Shown here in pieces: positions 14,200-17,162 of a stretch of 17,162 nucleotides of DNA. The position numbers were made by a program, and so were the translations under genes. Within the stretch, counting starts at the first letter, position 1, and every line of letters starts with the position of its first letter. The stretch lies in NCBI GenBank assembly GCA_029050385.1, contig JAIDMV010000024.1, positions 1-17,162 of the forward strand, written 5' to 3'. The stretch comes from Anaeroplasmataceae bacterium (lineage in GTDB: Bacteria; Bacillota_I; Bacilli_A; Acholeplasmatales; Anaeroplasmataceae). The notes beneath the pieces are model-generated. The model ran no database searches. It worked only from the letters and a program-made list of their open reading frames with translations, and was not told the origin of the DNA.

Positions 14200-15483
14200 A
14201 TGGGAACATTAGTAATTGTTGGTTCACAATGGGGAGACGAAGGAAAAGGAAAAGTTACAGATTATTTAGCTCAAGAAGCAGATGTTGTTGTACGTAGCCA
14301 AGGTGGAAATAACGCAGGGCATACTATCCTTTTTGACGGTCAGAAATTCGCTTTGAGAAGTATCCCTTCAGGCATATTTAATCCAAATATTAAAAATGTT
14401 ATGGCAAATGGAATGGTAATTGATCCAAAACAAATGTTAGAGGAGCTTCGCGGATTGGAAGAAAGAGGAATAAAAAAATACCAGTTATTTATTTCTAATC
14501 GCGCTCATGTTGTTCTTCCTTATCACTCAGCTTTGGATGGGGCTTTTGAACAATTTAAAGGAGACAAAAAGATAGGAACTACCAAACGTGGTATTGGACC
14601 TGCATATGCTGACAAGGCCAATCGTATCGGAATTCGGATGGGAGAATTTATAGAACCTCAAGTATTTAAGGAGCAACTAAAGGTAACTTTAGAAATAAAA
14701 AATATGGAGCTTAGAATGCTAGGGCTAGAGGAATTTGATTTTGATGCTGTATATAAAGAATATACAGAATATGCATGTCAACTTAAGCATTATGTCTGTG
14801 ATACAGCTTTGTTATTAGAAGAAGAAATTGAGAAGAATTCTAAAATTTTGTTTGAGGGTGCTCAGGGAGTTATGCTATGCTTAGATCATGGAACCTATCC
14901 ATATGTTACATCTTCTTCACCAACAGGAGCTTCTGTTCCTTTGAATAGTGGTGTGGCTCCTAGATATATTACAGATGTCTTAGGAATCTGCAAGGCGTAT
15001 ACTACACGTGTTGGTGAAGGGCCTTTTCCTACGGAATTGGAAGGAGATTTAGCAACCTATATTCGTGAACGTGGTCATGAATATGGAACTGTAACAAAGC
15101 GCCCAAGAAGAGTAGGATATTTAGATTGTGTGGCTTTAAATTATGCCAGAAGAATATCAGGAATCAATCATTTGGCCTTAATGCTGTTTGATGTTCTAAG
15201 TGGGTTAGATACAGTAAAAATATGTTATGCTTATGAATTAGATGGAAAGAAAATTGAGACTATCCCTGCAACAACCTATGACTATACTAGAGTAAAACCT
15301 CTCTACATTGAACTACCAGGCTGGAAGGAGGACATAACACATGTCACATCCTTTGAGCAATTACCAGTAAATGCTCAAAACTATATTCGTAAAGTAGAAG
15401 AATTGACCAAAGTAAAAGTATCTTTATTCTCTGTAGGTCCAGACCGTAAACAGACTATTTTATTGGAAGAGTTATTTAAATGA
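14200..15483 (+). CDS. purA: adenylosuccinate synthetase PurA
   Basis: Cytoplasmic enzyme joining IMP and aspartate with GTP to give adenylosuccinate, the first step from IMP to AMP in de novo synthesis and in salvage; 427 residues, the usual length. The N-terminus has GSQWGDEGKGK with catalytic D13 and K16, and NNAGHT with H41. IMP-binding RGIGPAY is at 130-136, FEGAQG at 218-223, TTRVGEGPFPTE is present, and SVGPDR lies near the end. C227 replaces an Asp that is common in the MLDxDHGTYP block. I place the start at the ATG at 14200 with AGGAAG just upstream; a TTG at 14176 is too early and inside mnmE. Its TGA stop overlaps the ATG of the next gene. purB is not in the window, and no purine riboswitch is seen. 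Confidence 0.97.
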   Translation: MGTLVIVGSQWGDEGKGKVTDYLAQEADVVVRSQGGNNAGHTILFDGQKFALRSIPSGIFNPNIKNVMANGMVIDPKQMLEELRGLEERGIKKYQLFISNRAHVVLPYHSALDGAFEQFKGDKKIGTTKRGIGPAYADKANRIGIRMGEFIEPQVFKEQLKVTLEIKNMELRMLGLEEFDFDAVYKEYTEYACQLKHYVCDTALLLEEEIEKNSKILFEGAQGVMLCLDHGTYPYVTSSSPTGASVPLNSGVAPRYITDVLGICKAYTTRVGEGPFPTELEGDLATYIRERGHEYGTVTKRPRRVGYLDCVALNYARRISGINHLALMLFDVLSGLDTVKICYAYELDGKKIETIPATTYDYTRVKPLYIELPGWKEDITHVTSFEQLPVNAQNYIRKVEELTKVKVSLFSVGPDRKQTILLEELFK

Positions 15484-15926
15484 TGAAACCAAAACTTTTG
15501 ATATCTGCATGTTTATGTGGCAAAAATACAAAATACAATGGCGGGAATAACTTGCTTTCTAGATTGCCTGAAATAGAAGAAAAATTTGATTTATATCTTA
15601 TATGCCCTGAGGTTATGGGGGGATTGAGCACTCCTAGGGATCCAAGCGAAAATAGAGGCGATTTAGTATTTTCCGATAAGGGAAAGGATGTCACAAGAGA
15701 ATTTAATTTGGGTGCACAAAAAGCGTTAAATATTGCATTGGAAAATCATATAAATATAGCGCTTTTAAAGGAATCATCTCCATCTTGTGGGTCTCATAAA
15801 GTTTATGATGGAACTTTTTCAGGTGTTAAAATATCTGGGCAAGGCGTTGCCGCAAAGCTTTTGAAAGAGCATAAAATAAAAATTTTTAGTGAAGAAGAAA
15901 TTGATTTGCTTTTACAAGATAAATAA
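15480..15926 (+). CDS. DUF523 protein, TudS-like [4Fe-4S] thiouracil desulfidase
   Basis: Small cytoplasmic protein of 148 residues, the usual length for DUF523. Some DUF523 members (TudS) remove sulfur from 2- or 4-thiouracil or 4-thio-UMP using a [4Fe-4S] cluster held by three cysteines. Three conserved Cys motifs are present: ACLCG (C11, C13), CPE at 42-44 and SPSCG with C103. The GG-STPRDPSE block at 47-57 also fits. The ATG at 15480 overlaps the purA TGA by 4 bases (ATGA), so translation is probably coupled; a second ATG at 15483 could equally be used. Linked to purA and mnmE, it may recycle thiolated pyrimidines from tRNA breakdown. Family is sure, the enzymatic activity is inferred. 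Confidence 0.88.
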   Translation: MMKPKLLISACLCGKNTKYNGGNNLLSRLPEIEEKFDLYLICPEVMGGLSTPRDPSENRGDLVFSDKGKDVTREFNLGAQKALNIALENHINIALLKESSPSCGSHKVYDGTFSGVKISGQGVAAKLLKEHKIKIFSEEEIDLLLQDK

Positions 15927-15954
15927 AGTTTTTGTTTATAAATAAAGAAAACTT

Positions 15955-15995
15955 AAAAAGGGTGTGTCGGTTTTATGTAGATATCACCCTTTTTT
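15955..15995 (+). terminator. terminator of the mnmE-purA-DUF523 operon
   Basis: AAAAAGGGTG (15955-15964) pairs with CACCCTTTTT (15985-15994). An inner 4-bp extension (TGTC with GATA, one G-U pair) beyond a bulged T shortens the loop. The T run serves as both right arm and tail. Confidence 0.85.
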
Positions 15996-16020
15996 AAATT
16001 CTATTTTCAAATAATTGGTG

Positions 16021-16049
16021 TTGAATAAAAATTATGTTTGTGGTAAAAT
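16021..16049 (+). promoter_or_regulatory. promoter for galE
   Basis: TTGAAT at 16021-16026 and TAAAAT at 16044-16049 are spaced by 17 bases, with a TGn extension (TGG at 16041-16043). This is the most complete promoter in the window. The start near 16056 gives a leader of about 15 bases containing GAGGTGG. Confidence 0.8.
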
Positions 16050-16070
16050 TCGATTTCGAGGTGGTAAAAA

Positions 16071-17090
16071 ATGAAAACAATATTAGTTACAGGAGGAGCT
16101 GGATATATAGGTTCCCACACAGTATTAGCATTGTTAGAAAAGGGCTATGAAGTTGTAGTTATAGACAATTTAGTAAATTCATCAAAGGAATCCCTAAAAA
16201 GAGTAGAGAAGCTCGCAGGAAAGAATGTAAAGTTTTATGAGAACGATTGTTGTAATATAAAAGACTTTGAGAAAGTATTTAAAGAGAATCATATAGATGC
16301 AGTAATCCATTTTGCAGGCTTAAAGGCAGTAGGAGAATCTGTGGCATTACCATTAAGATATTATGATAACAATCTAACCTCTACATTAAATCTTTTAAAT
16401 TTAATGTGTAAATATGAGGTATATAACCTAGTGTTCTCCTCTTCAGCAACCGTGTATGGAGATCCAAAGAGTGTACCAATCTATGAAGATTTTGAGCTTC
16501 ATGTATTTAATCCATATGGAAGAACAAAGCTAATGATAGAAGATATCTTGAGAGACTTAGCGAAAGTAAATCCAAAGTTCAATATAGCCTTATTAAGATA
16601 CTTCAATCCAATTGGAGCACATCCATCAGGGTATATAGGAGAGAATCCAAATGGAATACCAAATAACTTGGTACCATATATAACGCAAGTAGCAGTTGGA
16701 AAATTAAAGGAATTAGGAGTATTTGGAAATGATTATCCAACTCCAGATGGAACAGGAGTAAGAGATTATATCCATGTATGTGATTTAGCAGATGGACATA
16801 TTCTAGCATTAAATAAGCTATTTAGTGGAAGTGGACTTGTTACCTATAATTTAGGAACAGGAAATGGGTATAGTGTATTAGATGTGTTACATGCAATGGA
16901 GAAGGCAGTTGGAAAACCAATTCCATATGTAATCAAGCCAAGAAGACCAGGAGACATTCCAGCATGTTATGCATCACCAGAAAAAGCGTATAAGGAATTA
17001 GGGTTTAAAGCAAAGTACAGCATAGAAGAGATGGCAAGAGATGCATGGAACTGGCAGAAAAACAATCCAAACGGATATGAAAACGAATAA
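16071..17090 (+). CDS. galE: UDP-glucose 4-epimerase GalE
   Basis: Cytoplasmic NAD-dependent epimerase interconverting UDP-glucose and UDP-galactose (some members also UDP-GlcNAc/GalNAc), supplying galactose for glycolipid or polysaccharide synthesis and the Leloir pathway; 339 residues, the usual length. It is an extended short-chain dehydrogenase: NAD-binding GGAGYIGSH at 8-16, a Ser in SSSATVYG (about S125), and catalytic YGRTK with Y149 and K153. NPIG, GDYPTPDGTGVRDYIHV and the C-terminal RRPGDIPACYA block are typical of GalE. The ATG at 16071 follows GAGGTGG. It is monocistronic, between its own promoter and terminator. Codon choice differs from the upstream genes: all nine Arg codons are AGA, and 11 of 20 Ile codons are ATA by my count. 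Confidence 0.97.
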   Translation: MKTILVTGGAGYIGSHTVLALLEKGYEVVVIDNLVNSSKESLKRVEKLAGKNVKFYENDCCNIKDFEKVFKENHIDAVIHFAGLKAVGESVALPLRYYDNNLTSTLNLLNLMCKYEVYNLVFSSSATVYGDPKSVPIYEDFELHVFNPYGRTKLMIEDILRDLAKVNPKFNIALLRYFNPIGAHPSGYIGENPNGIPNNLVPYITQVAVGKLKELGVFGNDYPTPDGTGVRDYIHVCDLADGHILALNKLFSGSGLVTYNLGTGNGYSVLDVLHAMEKAVGKPIPYVIKPRRPGDIPACYASPEKAYKELGFKAKYSIEEMARDAWNWQKNNPNGYENE

Positions 17091-17097
17091 GATTTCC

Positions 17098-17129
17098 CCT
17101 CTTAGTGAAAAACTAAGAGGTTTTTCTTT
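17098..17129 (+). terminator. terminator of galE
   Basis: A perfect 9-bp stem (CCTCTTAGT at 17098-17106, loop GAAAA, ACTAAGAGG at 17112-17120) is followed by TTTTTCTTT. The remaining 33 bases to the window end show no gene; TTGATA at 17152-17157 may be the -35 of the next promoter. Confidence 0.95.
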
Positions 17130-17162
17130 ATGAAACGAAATAATTTTTAAATTGATACATAG

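Noticed and set aside
15480..15483. TGA read as Trp (Mycoplasma code)
   Set aside because: TGA ends purA exactly where the next gene starts, all genes are full length under code 11, and Trp is encoded by TGG throughout.

Overview
The window is compact, AT-rich bacterial DNA with every gene on the + strand. Coding sequences begin with ATG behind purine-rich ribosome binding sites, genes are packed into short operons separated by U-tract hairpin terminators, and TGG encodes Trp while TGA is used as a stop (purA), so this is genetic code 11 and not the Mycoplasma code. MnmE, PurA, NrnA, surface lipoproteins and an A-type flavodiiron protein (FprA) fit an anaerobic or microaerophilic low-GC Firmicute, or a member of the Acholeplasma/Izemoplasma/Erysipelotrichia neighbourhood. 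The species cannot be fixed from the sequence alone.

Region 1 (about 1-7730) is one putative operon. It encodes a CUT1-type ABC importer (MsmK/UgpC-like ATPase, two permeases, substrate-binding lipoprotein), then a staphylococcal-nuclease lipoprotein with C-terminal OB-like domains, then a 595-residue lipoprotein with an Ig-like region and two tandem OB-like repeats. A strong terminator closes it. Region 2 (about 7737-10366) has its own extended -10 promoter. It encodes a lipoprotein endonuclease I carrying an InlB-type repeat, and a membrane-anchored ComEC-like metallo-beta-lactamase-fold protein carrying the same type of repeat. Two tandem terminators follow. Region 3 (about 10422-12627) encodes NrnA (DHH/DHHA1 nano-RNase/pAp phosphatase) and FprA. 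Region 4 holds a tRNA-Gln(UUG) with its own promoter and terminator, then mnmE-purA-DUF523 (TudS-like), each overlapping or nearly touching the next. Region 5 is a monocistronic galE.

The main observation is that regions 1-2, possibly with nrnA and the DUF523 gene, read as a nucleic-acid foraging locus. Three predicted extracellular nucleases and an OB-repeat surface protein surround an importer of the family normally assigned to sugars. A testable idea is that DNA or RNA is captured and cut at the cell surface, the importer takes up a product (nucleotide, short oligonucleotide, or sugar-phosphate/nucleoside), and NrnA finishes oligonucleotides in the cytoplasm. The domain assignments come from motifs visible in the sequence; the pathway and the importer substrate are inference. 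No mobile element, CRISPR array or rRNA was seen, and no stretch without a gene exceeds 300 bases.
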